Shown here in pieces: positions 1-6,014 of a stretch of 8,970 nucleotides of DNA. The stretch spans positions 1 to 8,970 of the forward strand of contig JACCYK010000153.1 of the NCBI GenBank assembly GCA_013696525.1. Reading direction: 5' to 3'. The translations under genes were made by a program, and so were the position numbers. Source of the stretch: Chloroflexia bacterium. Its GTDB lineage: Bacteria; Chloroflexota; Chloroflexia; Thermomicrobiales; UBA6265. Below the pieces are notes generated by a model. The model saw only the letters and a program-made list of their open reading frames with translations, was not told the origin of the DNA and did not search any database. Each line of letters starts with the position of its first letter. Positions within the stretch are counted from its first letter, which is position 1.

Positions 1-595
1 CACCGAACGACTGCCGGGTCCAGAACTGGAGATGGTCGGGATCGCTGCCGCGAGGCCGAACGTCCCAATTCTTGCCCCGAGCGGCGTTGGCCAGGGAGAA
101 GTATGGCTCATGCGGCACGCTAAGCACGACCGCCCGGCGCGCTACCCGGTTCAACTCCGCCAAGGCGCGGTCGGGGCCGTTGCCCGGTAGATGCTCGAGC
201 ACCTCGAAGCACCCGATCACATCAAAAGTGTCATCGGCAAAGGGGAGCGAAAAAATGCTTGCCGCTAGGAACACGCCCCGCGGATCGCGCCGCGTCGCCA
301 CCCGCACCGCGGCCGGATCAAGATCGAATCCCGAAATCTCGAGACCTGGCAGCCGCCGCCGCAACATCGCCGCCACGAATCCCTCGCCACAGCCGGCGTC
401 GAGGAACGTCCGTGGTTGCAGCCCTTCGATCTGGTCCCCAATCAAACGATGAAAGCGATTGATGAGCGCCCGTTGCAGTGGGTTCGCGCTGGTGTGCTTG
501 CGAAGATTGCTGGAATCATGGCCGGTCGGACCGGTACCATGCCCGCCGGTCCCAACCCGGCTGTGACGAGCCGGTTCTCCTTCAATCTTAGTCAT
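1..595 (-). CDS. Class I SAM-dependent methyltransferase (partial, C-terminus beyond left edge)
   Basis: This gene starts with ATG at 595-593 and runs off the left edge after 198 codons, so the C-terminus is missing. Motif I is LDAGCGEG (residues 65-72), followed by the acidic residue that binds the ribose of S-adenosylmethionine in GFDLDPAA (89-96). Motif IV is FDVIGCFEVLEHL (124-136). Later come AELNRVARRAVVLSVPHEP (146-164) and HLQFWTRQSF (188-197). These mark a UbiE/Methyltransf_11-type class I fold. The family transfers a methyl group from S-adenosylmethionine to small molecules, lipids or sugars; the acceptor cannot be read here. The first 40 residues are Gly/His/Ser-rich and probably disordered. 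The start codon overlaps the stop of the preceding YbhN-like gene by 8 bases, which indicates translational coupling. A GGAG lies about 11 bases upstream, a weak ribosome site. By context I infer a role in modifying a membrane glycolipid or its precursor. Confidence 0.92.
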   Translation of the reverse strand, partial: MTKIEGEPARHSRVGTGGHGTGPTGHDSSNLRKHTSANPLQRALINRFHRLIGDQIEGLQPRTFLDAGCGEGFVAAMLRRRLPGLEISGFDLDPAAVRVATRRDPRGVFLAASIFSLPFADDTFDVIGCFEVLEHLPGNGPDRALAELNRVARRAVVLSVPHEPYFSLANAARGKNWDVRPRGSDPDHLQFWTRQSFG

Positions 596-1652
596 GGCCA
601 GTCGAGCTCCGGACCAACACCGATCCCTCACGCCATCGCCGCCAGAGGCGGACCGGCAGATAGAGTACCGGAACCGCGACAAGGAGGGCGACTCGATAGG
701 CGACCGCCGCCAGCAATACCGGCGCTCCCGGCATCCCCGCTGCCTGCGCCACCACCACCATGAGCGCTTCGCGCACGCCGGTTCCGCCCGGCGTTGGACT
801 GAACATGCCGATCAGGACGGGTAACCCCAGAAAGCCGAGCACGGCGACCCAGGTCGCCTCGGCGCCGAGCCCAACCGCGTCGAGCATCAACCTGAACACG
901 ATCGCTTGACTCCCCCAATAGGCGGCGGTCAGCGCGACGGCGGTGAGCGCGGCCATGGGCCGCCGTCCAGGGTAGGACACCATCTCCCGGACCGCGGCTT
1001 GGGCGCGGGCTCGGAGGTCGGGCCGGTGGCGGGCCACGGTCACCACGATGGCCGCCACGAGCGCGATCAGTCCCGCCGCCACGGCGCTGACACCGTAGTT
1101 TGGGCGCTCCAGTCGCTGCAGCAGGCCGCGGTCGGAGAGCGCGAACCAGATCACGCTCATCGCTCCGAGCGCGACGAAATCGAGCGCCACGTCCCAGAGC
1201 GCGACCGCCCCGCTCGCGGTCGGCGTCAGCCCCAGGTCCCTGGCCGACAGGATGGCCCGGGTTGGCACCGCCAGACCTTTGGGCGCCGCGTAGTTGACGA
1301 CGACGGACGTCAGCAGCGCCTCCGCCGCTCGCGTCGGATCGTAGCGGCCGCCGGCCATCTGGACCAGCGCCTGCCAGCGCATACAGAGGAGCACGACGCT
1401 CAGCAGGGAAAGCACGAACGCGGCGCCGATCACGAACGGCTCGGCGGCGTTTCGAGCCGTCTCCCCCAACGACCCCAGCGAGCCCTGACGCCAGAGCAGG
1501 AGCAGGGCCAGGGCCAGACTGCCAACGAAAATGAATACCGTTGGTACTCGTAGCAAACGTCGACAGATTGCTGCTACGACCGACGAGGCACGGGCTACCG
1601 CGTTGCCGGCCAGGTCACCCGACGCCGGATCATGCCTCACGCGGGTTCCCAT
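588..1652 (-). CDS. YbhN/UPF0104 (lysylphosphatidylglycerol synthase TM-domain) membrane protein
   Basis: The product is a 354-residue integral membrane protein with roughly seven or eight hydrophobic segments. The clearest are near residues 37-54, 72-91, 112-122, 145-171, 186-207, 234-257, 266-284 and 309-335. The hallmark is SPTPGGTGVREA (285-296), typical of the UPF0104/COG0392 family, which also forms the flippase half of MprF. There is no soluble aminoacyltransferase domain, so this is the stand-alone membrane form. Such proteins often sit next to glycosyltransferases, and flipping or transport of lipids or lipid-linked sugars is proposed. That role here is inference. The gene overlaps the end of the upstream glycosyltransferase gene by 23 bases and its stop overlaps the start of the methyltransferase gene, so it is the middle gene of a coupled cassette. 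An in-frame GTG at 1640-1638, behind a GGATGGGA stretch, is an alternative start and would give 350 residues. Confidence 0.9.
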   Translation of the reverse strand: MGTRVRHDPASGDLAGNAVARASSVVAAICRRLLRVPTVFIFVGSLALALLLLWRQGSLGSLGETARNAAEPFVIGAAFVLSLLSVVLLCMRWQALVQMAGGRYDPTRAAEALLTSVVVNYAAPKGLAVPTRAILSARDLGLTPTASGAVALWDVALDFVALGAMSVIWFALSDRGLLQRLERPNYGVSAVAAGLIALVAAIVVTVARHRPDLRARAQAAVREMVSYPGRRPMAALTAVALTAAYWGSQAIVFRLMLDAVGLGAEATWVAVLGFLGLPVLIGMFSPTPGGTGVREALMVVVAQAAGMPGAPVLLAAVAYRVALLVAVPVLYLPVRLWRRWREGSVLVRSSTGHD

Positions 1653-2793
1653 CCGAACGGTTCACGCTGTCGCGGATGGCGGAGACCGGGCCTGGGCGCT
1701 GGGTTCCGCCCCCTGGGAAAAAGCCATGCGTGAGCAGCTCACCGAGCAGGCCCAGGCCGAAGAACTGCGCGCCAATGACCACGAGCAGGACGGCCAAGGA
1801 CAGGAGTGGTCGCGTCCCAATCGGCGCCCCAGTCAGGAATCGCTCAATCACGAGCCACAGACCGGTCAGCACCCCGAGGCCCATCGCCACGATGCCCGGC
1901 AAACCGAGCAAGTGCATTGGCCGTTGCCGGTACTCGGTCAGGAACTTGACGGTCACGAGATCGAGGAAGCCCTTGACCAGCCGCGACCATCCGTACTTTG
2001 ACGTCCCCCACCGGCGAGCATGGTGATGGACCGGCAGCTCGCCGATCGTGAACCCCTCGGCGTGGGCCAACACCGGCGTAAAGCGATGCAGCTCACCGTA
2101 GAGGCGCAGCGTGCGCACCACCTCGATCCGGTACGCTTTGTACCCGCAATTGAAATCGTGCAACGGCACCCCGGAGACTCGCCTCACCGCGAAGTTGAAG
2201 ATTCGACTGGGCAAGGTCTTCCCCAGCGGATCGCGCCGCCGTTGCTTCCAGCCGGAAACGACGTCGTAGCCCTCGGCCAACAGCTCGAGGAACCTCGGTA
2301 GCTCATCGGGATCATCTTGCAAGTCGCCATCCATGGTTACGACCACGGCCCCGCGAGCTTCGGCGAAGCCCAGCGCGAGCGCCCGGGCCTTACCAAAATT
2401 CCGTCGGTGTCGAAAACCAACGACCGCGTGATCCCGCGTCGCCAGGACGCGGATCATGTCCCATGTGCCATCGGTTGACCCGTCGTCCACCAGCACGATC
2501 TCGTACGGTAGCGCGATGCCGCTCAGCACCGCTGACAGTCGCCGGTGTAACTCGTCGAGATTGCCTTCTTCGTTGAATACCGGGATCACGATGCTGAGCG
2601 ACGTAATGGGTTCCGGCGGATCGAGCGGGGCCAGGTCCGTCCCGACGGCGTTGGACGCCTCGACAGCGTCACGGGCGCCGGCACGTTCCTGCCGGTGGCC
2701 GGGCTCGAGCGCGGGAGCGAGAGGGCCGCGATGTGCGACTTCCGCGGTATTCATGGTCGCGGCGGCTCCACGGCGGTTGATCCTCCTGAGCAT
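1630..2793 (-). CDS. Family 2 glycosyltransferase, DPM1/GtrB-like (polyprenyl-phosphate sugar synthase)
   Basis: The product has 387 residues. The GT-A core begins at SIVIPVFNEEGNLDEL (67-82), with the nucleotide-binding DDGSTDGT at 103-110. The DxD-type metal site is in DGDLQDDP (155-162). DFNCGYKAY (213-221) and RRWGTSKYG (260-268) match the dolichyl/polyprenyl-phosphate glycosyltransferase group. Two C-terminal membrane helices (about 294-318 and 328-352) match GtrB/ArnC-type enzymes. The expected reaction is transfer of a sugar from a nucleotide sugar to polyprenyl phosphate at the inner face of the membrane. Whether the sugar is mannose, glucose or another cannot be told. The catalytic domain is preceded by about 60 low-complexity residues, longer than usual. 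M14 (2754) is a possible later start, but no start codon lies closer to the domain. This is the first gene of the three-gene cassette and has a TATCAT box just upstream. Confidence 0.94.
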   Translation of the reverse strand: MLRRINRRGAAATMNTAEVAHRGPLAPALEPGHRQERAGARDAVEASNAVGTDLAPLDPPEPITSLSIVIPVFNEEGNLDELHRRLSAVLSGIALPYEIVLVDDGSTDGTWDMIRVLATRDHAVVGFRHRRNFGKARALALGFAEARGAVVVTMDGDLQDDPDELPRFLELLAEGYDVVSGWKQRRRDPLGKTLPSRIFNFAVRRVSGVPLHDFNCGYKAYRIEVVRTLRLYGELHRFTPVLAHAEGFTIGELPVHHHARRWGTSKYGWSRLVKGFLDLVTVKFLTEYRQRPMHLLGLPGIVAMGLGVLTGLWLVIERFLTGAPIGTRPLLSLAVLLVVIGAQFFGLGLLGELLTHGFFPGGGTQRPGPVSAIRDSVNRSDGNPREA

Positions 2794-2820
2794 TGCTGCC
2801 CATCGTCACGTATTGACGGA

Positions 2821-2826
2821 ATGATA
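2821..2826 (-). promoter_or_regulatory. Candidate -10 box (TATCAT) for the glycosyltransferase cassette
   Basis: Read on the minus strand, TATCAT matches the -10 consensus at 5 of 6 positions and lies 27 bases before the glycosyltransferase ATG at 2793. No good -35 hexamer is seen at 16-18 bases' distance. The divergent region 2794-2999 must hold promoters for both directions, which makes this the best candidate for the minus side. Confidence 0.3.
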
Positions 2827-2925
2827 CGCGCTTACCGCGATGGATGAGGGCCGGACCCCGGAATGCCGCCGGGACGCCGCGTCGTCGGCTCGCTCATCGG
2901 TTCGGTTCCCTCCGTTCGCGTTACT

Positions 2926-2934
2926 TGCTAGAGT
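2926..2934 (+). promoter_or_regulatory. Candidate extended -10 (TGC-TAGAGT) for the 72-residue gene
   Basis: TGCTAGAGT forms an extended -10: TG, one base, then a hexamer with 4 of 6 consensus matches. It lies about 70 bases before the start codon at 3006. The hexamer 17 bases upstream (TTCCCT, 2906-2911) is a poor -35, which is tolerable with an extended -10. This is inferred from sequence only. Confidence 0.33.
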
Positions 2935-3005
2935 AGTGTCATTCGGCCCGGTGCGCCAATGGTCGCCTAGCCGCTGGGACACCACGTCATCCGGGGGAAG
3001 TGCCA

Positions 3006-3224
3006 ATGCCGCAAGAGTTGACCAAAGAGCTGCTGGAACGGATCGATGCCGAGTTTGACGCGGCACAATCCGCCGATGAGGTGCGAGCCGTTTTCAAGCG
3101 CTACTACTCGGATCTGGGTTGGAAACGCCTGTGCCGGCTTTTTGTCTTGCAATACGGCGTTGATGAGCTGTGGCACGCCGAATCGGAGCGGGCGGCCAAG
3201 AGCGCCAAGAGCGACGCGGGCTAG
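3006..3224 (+). CDS. Small conserved-looking protein of unknown function (72 aa)
   Basis: I do not recognise this protein. The start is chosen as ATG 3006 because GGGGG at 2993-2997 is spaced 8 bases from it. The in-frame GTG at 3000 sits too close to that site. The product is predicted to be almost all helix. It has an acidic, amphipathic first half with a Leu/Glu/Asp/Ala pattern. A central aromatic stretch (residues 32-56) includes YYSDLGW, LFVLQYG and ELWHAE. The tail is short and rich in Lys, Ala and Ser. There is no signal peptide, membrane helix or Cys cluster; a single Cys lies at residue 43. mscL follows 135 bases downstream on the same strand but has its own promoter candidate, so a shared function is not established. 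Coding status rests on the ribosome site, the amphipathic composition and the lack of a better frame. Confidence 0.6.
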   Translation: MPQELTKELLERIDAEFDAAQSADEVRAVFKRYYSDLGWKRLCRLFVLQYGVDELWHAESERAAKSAKSDAG

Positions 3225-3264
3225 GGCCAACCCCGAAAGGCTCGGTCCCAGATGGCGTTCGTCG

Positions 3265-3293
3265 TTGCCTGGTGATTTCCGCCAATGTAGGAT
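3265..3293 (+). promoter_or_regulatory. Candidate sigma-70-type promoter of mscL
   Basis: TTGCCT (3265-3270) and TAGGAT (3288-3293) are separated by exactly 17 bases. Each matches its consensus hexamer at 4 of 6 positions. Transcription would begin near 3300 and give a leader of about 60 bases before the mscL ATG. This is the best-spaced promoter candidate in the window. Confidence 0.45.
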
Positions 3294-3359
3294 GGATCGC
3301 GGCCCCTCACCGGGACGGGACGCGCGAGGGAATCGGGGAGCGAAAAAAGGGGGATCGAG

Positions 3360-3773
3360 ATGAGTGGTTTAGTCTCCGAGTTCCGCTCGTTCGTGCTCCG
3401 TGGCAACGTCATTGACCTCGCGGTCGCGGTCGTCATTGGCGCCGCCTTTGGCGCCGTCGTCACCTCGCTGGTTGAAAACATCATTACCCCGCTCCTGGCC
3501 GCGATTGGTGGGCAGCCTGACTTTGGAGCCTTGTCGTTCACCATCAACAACAGCGTGTTTGGCTACGGTGCCTTTCTGAACGCGGTGATCTCGTTTCTCA
3601 TTATCGCGCTCGTGATCTTCTTTGTGGTGGTGAAGCCGATGAACGTGCTCATGGCGCGGTTCAAGCCGACGGCGGAAGAGCCGGCGCCCGTCCAAGAATG
3701 CCCGCAATGCTTGAGCCAGATTCCGGTTGGCGCGCGCCGCTGCGCGTTCTGCACGGCTGAGCTCACGAGGTAG
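3360..3773 (+). CDS. mscL: Large-conductance mechanosensitive channel MscL with C-terminal zinc ribbon
   Basis: The product has 137 residues and forms a homopentameric inner-membrane channel that opens under membrane tension and releases solutes during hypo-osmotic shock. The N-terminal helix and first membrane helix carry the classic pattern: FRSFVLRGNVIDLAVAVVIG (residues 8-27), then GAAFGAVVTSLVENIITPLL (27-46). The periplasmic loop spans about 50-70, with the second membrane helix at about 71-91. The usual cytoplasmic helical-bundle tail is replaced by a linker (102-112) and two CxxC pairs, C114-x2-C117 and C128-x2-C131. These read as a zinc ribbon in the pattern CPQC-x10-CAFC. AGGGGGA at 3348-3354 sits 5 bases before the ATG and is an excellent ribosome site. 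Identity is firm; metal binding is inferred from the Cys spacing. No clear terminator follows. Confidence 0.97.
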   Translation: MSGLVSEFRSFVLRGNVIDLAVAVVIGAAFGAVVTSLVENIITPLLAAIGGQPDFGALSFTINNSVFGYGAFLNAVISFLIIALVIFFVVVKPMNVLMARFKPTAEEPAPVQECPQCLSQIPVGARRCAFCTAELTR

Positions 3774-3913
3774 GATTGCCCGGTATGGTCCCACGCACCG
3801 CGAGTGCATGTTGATCTCCCAGGTCCATGCCTCGGCCGCTGAGCTTCGCCTATCCCACCTTGGATTAACCGGTGACGTGGGGTTTCCGGCACGTGCTTGA
3901 GAATCGGGGCGCC

Positions 3914-3919
3914 TACAAT
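3914..3919 (+). promoter_or_regulatory. -10 box (TACAAT) placed for a leaderless lipoprotein mRNA
   Basis: TACAAT matches the -10 consensus at 5 of 6 positions. Its last base lies 6 bases before an in-frame GTG at 3926, so transcription would start at or next to the first codon. No Shine-Dalgarno sequence precedes that GTG, which fits a leaderless transcript. No convincing -35 is present at the usual distance. Confidence 0.5.
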
Positions 3920-3925
3920 CGCCGC

Positions 3926-4579
3926 GTGGGTCAAGCGATCCGTTCCCCGGCCCGGCAACGGTTCCGCTGGATCGTTGCTGAACCGGATCATCGAACGGGA
4001 CGACACCAGAAGCTCGGGTTGGCGTTCGCGACGAGCACGCTCCTGCTCGCGGTTTCCGGCTGCGGCGTAGCGGATGATTTCGCCGGGCCGGCCGTGACGC
4101 CGGGGAGCGGAACCGAGGTGGCGGCAACGCCCGAGGCGACGCGACAGACCGGCGCCAGCCCGGCATCGTCGCCAGCGGACGGTCCGCCCGCGGCCAGTCC
4201 AATCGCCTTCGAATCACCGGCGGTGGCGCTTGGCCCGCTCGTGTGGGCAACAGAGGTTGACCCTGACACCCATGCCCCGCTCCGCCACGTCACGTCGTTC
4301 GTCAGCAACGCACCATTCATCTACGCCACCGTCGCGGTCCAACGCGTTGCCGTGGGCACGACGATCGACGCGCAATGGACCTACAATCGGACTCGCCTCG
4401 AAGGCCTTGACGCCTCAATCGTCATTGATGCGCCGAGCGCGGACACATGGATTGAGTTCCACCTCTCAAGAACGCCGCCGGGAACCTGGCCGAGTGGCAT
4501 CTACGAGGTCGCGATTCAGGTCAACGGTCAGCCAGCGGTCACCGGGATCGTCGAGGTCAACGATGCCGAGAATACATGA
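3926..4579 (+). CDS. Secreted lipoprotein with C-terminal beta-sandwich-like domain, function unknown
   Basis: The start is taken as GTG 3926, right behind the TACAAT box, giving 217 residues. The frame also stays open to a GTG at 3872, but that would place the -10 box inside the gene. A basic N-terminal region precedes a hydrophobic stretch (about 30-43) ending in a lipobox, LAVSGC, with the lipidated Cys at residue 46. The n-region of about 29 residues is longer than usual. The mature protein begins with a linker of about 50 residues rich in Pro, Ala, Ser and Thr. It is followed by a domain of about 110 residues with alternating beta-strand character, including FIYATVAVQRV, WIEFHLSRTPPGTWPSGIYE and VAIQVNGQPAV. 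That pattern suggests an Ig-like beta-sandwich held on the outer face of the membrane. I cannot assign a ligand or enzyme activity. It probably acts alone; mscL lies upstream but looks separately transcribed. Confidence 0.84.
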   Translation: MGQAIRSPARQRFRWIVAEPDHRTGRHQKLGLAFATSTLLLAVSGCGVADDFAGPAVTPGSGTEVAATPEATRQTGASPASSPADGPPAASPIAFESPAVALGPLVWATEVDPDTHAPLRHVTSFVSNAPFIYATVAVQRVAVGTTIDAQWTYNRTRLEGLDASIVIDAPSADTWIEFHLSRTPPGTWPSGIYEVAIQVNGQPAVTGIVEVNDAENT

Positions 4580-4867
4580 GGGCCGCCGTCCCGGCGCGAT
4601 CGGCGCTGACGCTGATCGGGGTCACCGCGCGGAACGGGTGTGGCGCCAGCAGGCAGCGGGAATTTGCCGCACCTTGCGCACCATCAATGGCGAGTGATAC
4701 CCTCTCCCTGCAGCAGCGACACGGCGGCGACTTTTCATGTGGTGACGATGAAGTCTGAAACTCCCTTTCGGGGTTGATCTGAACTGAGTCGAACTCGGCG
4801 GCGCGCTCGACGACGGGACAACGGGCTCGTTGGACCAGCCGCACATCGCACACGAGGCCCCCATTTC
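4580..4867. other. Intergenic region, no supported gene
   Basis: Short open frames occur here on both strands, but none has a ribosome site together with protein-like composition. A plus-strand ATG at 4576 overlaps the lipoprotein stop (ATGA) and opens 60 codons, without a Shine-Dalgarno sequence or recognisable content. A weak promoter candidate for the next gene lies at 4674-4703. Confidence 0.55.
4674..4703 (+). promoter_or_regulatory. Weak promoter candidate for the 140-residue gene
   Basis: TTGCGC (4674-4679) is followed after 18 bases by TACCCT (4698-4703). The TG at 4695-4696, one base ahead of the hexamer, makes an extended -10. Each hexamer is a moderate match. It would leave a leader of about 155 bases before the start codon at 4868. 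Confidence 0.27.
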
Positions 4868-5290
4868 ATGACGCAGCACACCCCGCCGGCGGATGATGCA
4901 CGGGACAGCCGTTCAGATGACCTCGAGCGCCGGACCCGGCGCCGGGATGACACCGAGGTTCGACGCCGGTCAATGGACCGGCTCTTCGCCCTGTCGGCGC
5001 CGATTCGGTTCACCTCGACCCCGTTTGCCTGGCAACATGGCGCGGACCTGTACCTCCTCGTCAATGATTGGACTGGCTGGGTCTTGGCGGAGCTGAAGTT
5101 CGTCCCCAGCGGCTGTCACTATGTCGAGATCCGTCGTACGAGCTACCGCTGGCCGCGGGAAGCGGCCGGGGTGCTCCTCAGCCGGACGCTGGTCCTGGGT
5201 GAAGCAACTTCTCGCCAGTTAGCCCGTGACGTGACAACCTGGCTCGAGACCACGCGCGACCATCGTTCGTCGCTGCCGCTCGATCGCTAA
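4868..5290 (+). CDS. Protein of unknown function (140 aa)
   Basis: I do not recognise this protein. The first 35 residues are highly charged, rich in Asp and Arg, and probably disordered. From residue 36 (MDRLFALSAPIRF) a compact domain of about 95 residues begins. It has alternating hydrophobic strands (DLYLLVND, WVLAELKFV, HYVEIRRTSY) and then helices (EAAGVLLSRTLVL, SRQLARDVTTWLE). No signal peptide, membrane helix or catalytic motif is apparent; Trp is frequent (W55, W68, W71, W94, W125). The ribosome site is poor: a GAGG lies about 11 bases before ATG 4868. ATG 4973 is a possible later start that removes only the charged tail. The protein-like beta/alpha composition supports a real gene. 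The gene converges with the DUF1684 gene downstream, 78 bases apart. Confidence 0.62.
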   Translation: MTQHTPPADDARDSRSDDLERRTRRRDDTEVRRRSMDRLFALSAPIRFTSTPFAWQHGADLYLLVNDWTGWVLAELKFVPSGCHYVEIRRTSYRWPREAAGVLLSRTLVLGEATSRQLARDVTTWLETTRDHRSSLPLDR

Positions 5291-5368
5291 CCAACTCCCC
5301 CGTCGCTCCCGTTGTAAACAAGATCGCGGCCAGGCGACGACGCCCCGTCGGGGTTAGGCACGCGTAGC

Positions 5369-5905
5369 TCAGTCATCGTCGTGAAAGCGACGCTCTCCGG
5401 CTTCAATCTTGGGCCTGGCGAAGTTTTCGAGTGGCGGAATTGGGCAGCTCCATCCTTCGCCATACGCGCAGTACGGGTTATAAGCGTAGTTGAAGTCTAC
5501 CACGAGAGTGCCATCCGGCCGGGTCTTGGGATCAAGGTAGCGGCCCGCCCCATAGGTTTCCTTGCCCGAGGTCCCGTCTCGAAACGGCAGGAAGTAGCGC
5601 CCCCGTTCCACGTCCTTGAACACGGTGAGCGTCACCGGTTGGCCATCGGCCTCGAACCGGATCCGGCCGGCCCGGACATAGTGCTTGGCCTGACCGTCGC
5701 TGGTCGGCATCTCGAGATGCTCGCCGACATCCTCGCCGGAGGAGTCGATCGGCAACTCGAACACGAGGTCTGGTCGTTCGTCGTAGTAGCGCATCCCGGT
5801 AAAGGCGGTCCGTTGCGCTTCGGACAGGGGCGAATGTGGATCCGACCCGTAGTACTGATCCTTCCGCTCGCGAAATGACGTCAGGCGCGACGGCGTGGTG
5901 GTCAT
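5369..5905 (-). CDS. DUF1684 family protein
   Basis: The product has 178 residues and no signal peptide or membrane helix, so it is likely cytoplasmic. The signature of the DUF1684 (YkgB-like) family is clear. It comprises FRDGTSGKETYGAGRYLD (108-125), DFNYAYNPYCAY (137-148) and WSCPIPPLEN (152-161), ending in a basic/acidic tail. The N-terminal FRERKDQYYG with SPLSEAQRTAFTG (about 11-37) is also typical: many members describe a leading helix that packs on a beta-rich core. The biochemical function is unknown for the family; the conserved Cys residues (146 and 154) and Asn/Tyr-rich core hint at ligand or metal binding, which is only inference. AAGGATGG lies 7 bases before ATG 5905 and supports the start. 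A TATACT box and a 16-bp palindrome lie upstream, so the gene probably has its own regulated promoter although a same-strand gene ends 109 bases upstream. Confidence 0.95.
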   Translation of the reverse strand: MTTTPSRLTSFRERKDQYYGSDPHSPLSEAQRTAFTGMRYYDERPDLVFELPIDSSGEDVGEHLEMPTSDGQAKHYVRAGRIRFEADGQPVTLTVFKDVERGRYFLPFRDGTSGKETYGAGRYLDPKTRPDGTLVVDFNYAYNPYCAYGEGWSCPIPPLENFARPKIEAGERRFHDDD

Positions 5906-5932
5906 CGACTATCCATCCTTGGCGTCTCGGTA

Positions 5933-5948
5933 GCCCGCGATCGCGGGC
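5933..5948. repeat. 16-bp perfect palindrome in the DUF1684 leader
   Basis: GCCCGCGATCGCGGGC reads identically on both strands. It lies between the TATACT box and the ribosome site of the DUF1684 gene, about 10-25 bases after the expected transcription start. As RNA it could fold into a 6-bp GC stem with a GATC loop; as DNA it could be an operator for a dimeric regulator. No run of T follows on the minus strand, so it is not a typical terminator. Confidence 0.6.
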
Positions 5949-5965
5949 AAAGCTTTCCTTTTGAT

Positions 5966-5971
5966 AGTATA
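5966..5971 (-). promoter_or_regulatory. -10 box (TATACT) of the DUF1684 gene
   Basis: On the minus strand TATACT matches the -10 consensus at 5 of 6 positions and sits in the only AT-rich patch of this intergenic region. It is 60 bases before the start codon. No good -35 occurs at 16-18 bases; TTGCAG occurs only 13 bases upstream. An activator may be involved, or the box may be used without a strong -35. Confidence 0.4.
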
Positions 5972-6014
5972 GCGAACTCGGAAGCTGCAACCAGGTGGCG
6001 GCCGCCCCGCCCCG

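Noticed and set aside
906..1553. A 215-codon plus-strand frame opposite the YbhN-like gene
   Set aside because: Its composition is antisense-like (Gly/Arg/His), and the opposite strand encodes a clear multi-pass membrane protein with the SPTPGGTG motif.
3369..4250. A 293-codon minus-strand frame spanning mscL and the lipoprotein start
   Set aside because: It is Arg-rich and runs opposite the firmly identified mscL and across an intergenic promoter, so it is not a gene.
4576..4758. A 60-codon plus-strand frame starting in the lipoprotein stop codon (ATGA)
   Set aside because: It has no Shine-Dalgarno sequence and no protein-like pattern; the ATGA overlap alone is weak evidence.
5335..5353. 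Possible terminator hairpins between the convergent genes (CGACG/CGTCG, CCCC/GGGG)
   Set aside because: The stems are only 4-5 bp and no T-run follows on either strand, so I do not call a rho-independent terminator.
5364..5373. GTAGCTCAGT, resembling a tRNA D-arm
   Set aside because: No matching acceptor stem, anticodon arm or TTC arm follows, and it overlaps the end of the DUF1684 gene. Chance match.
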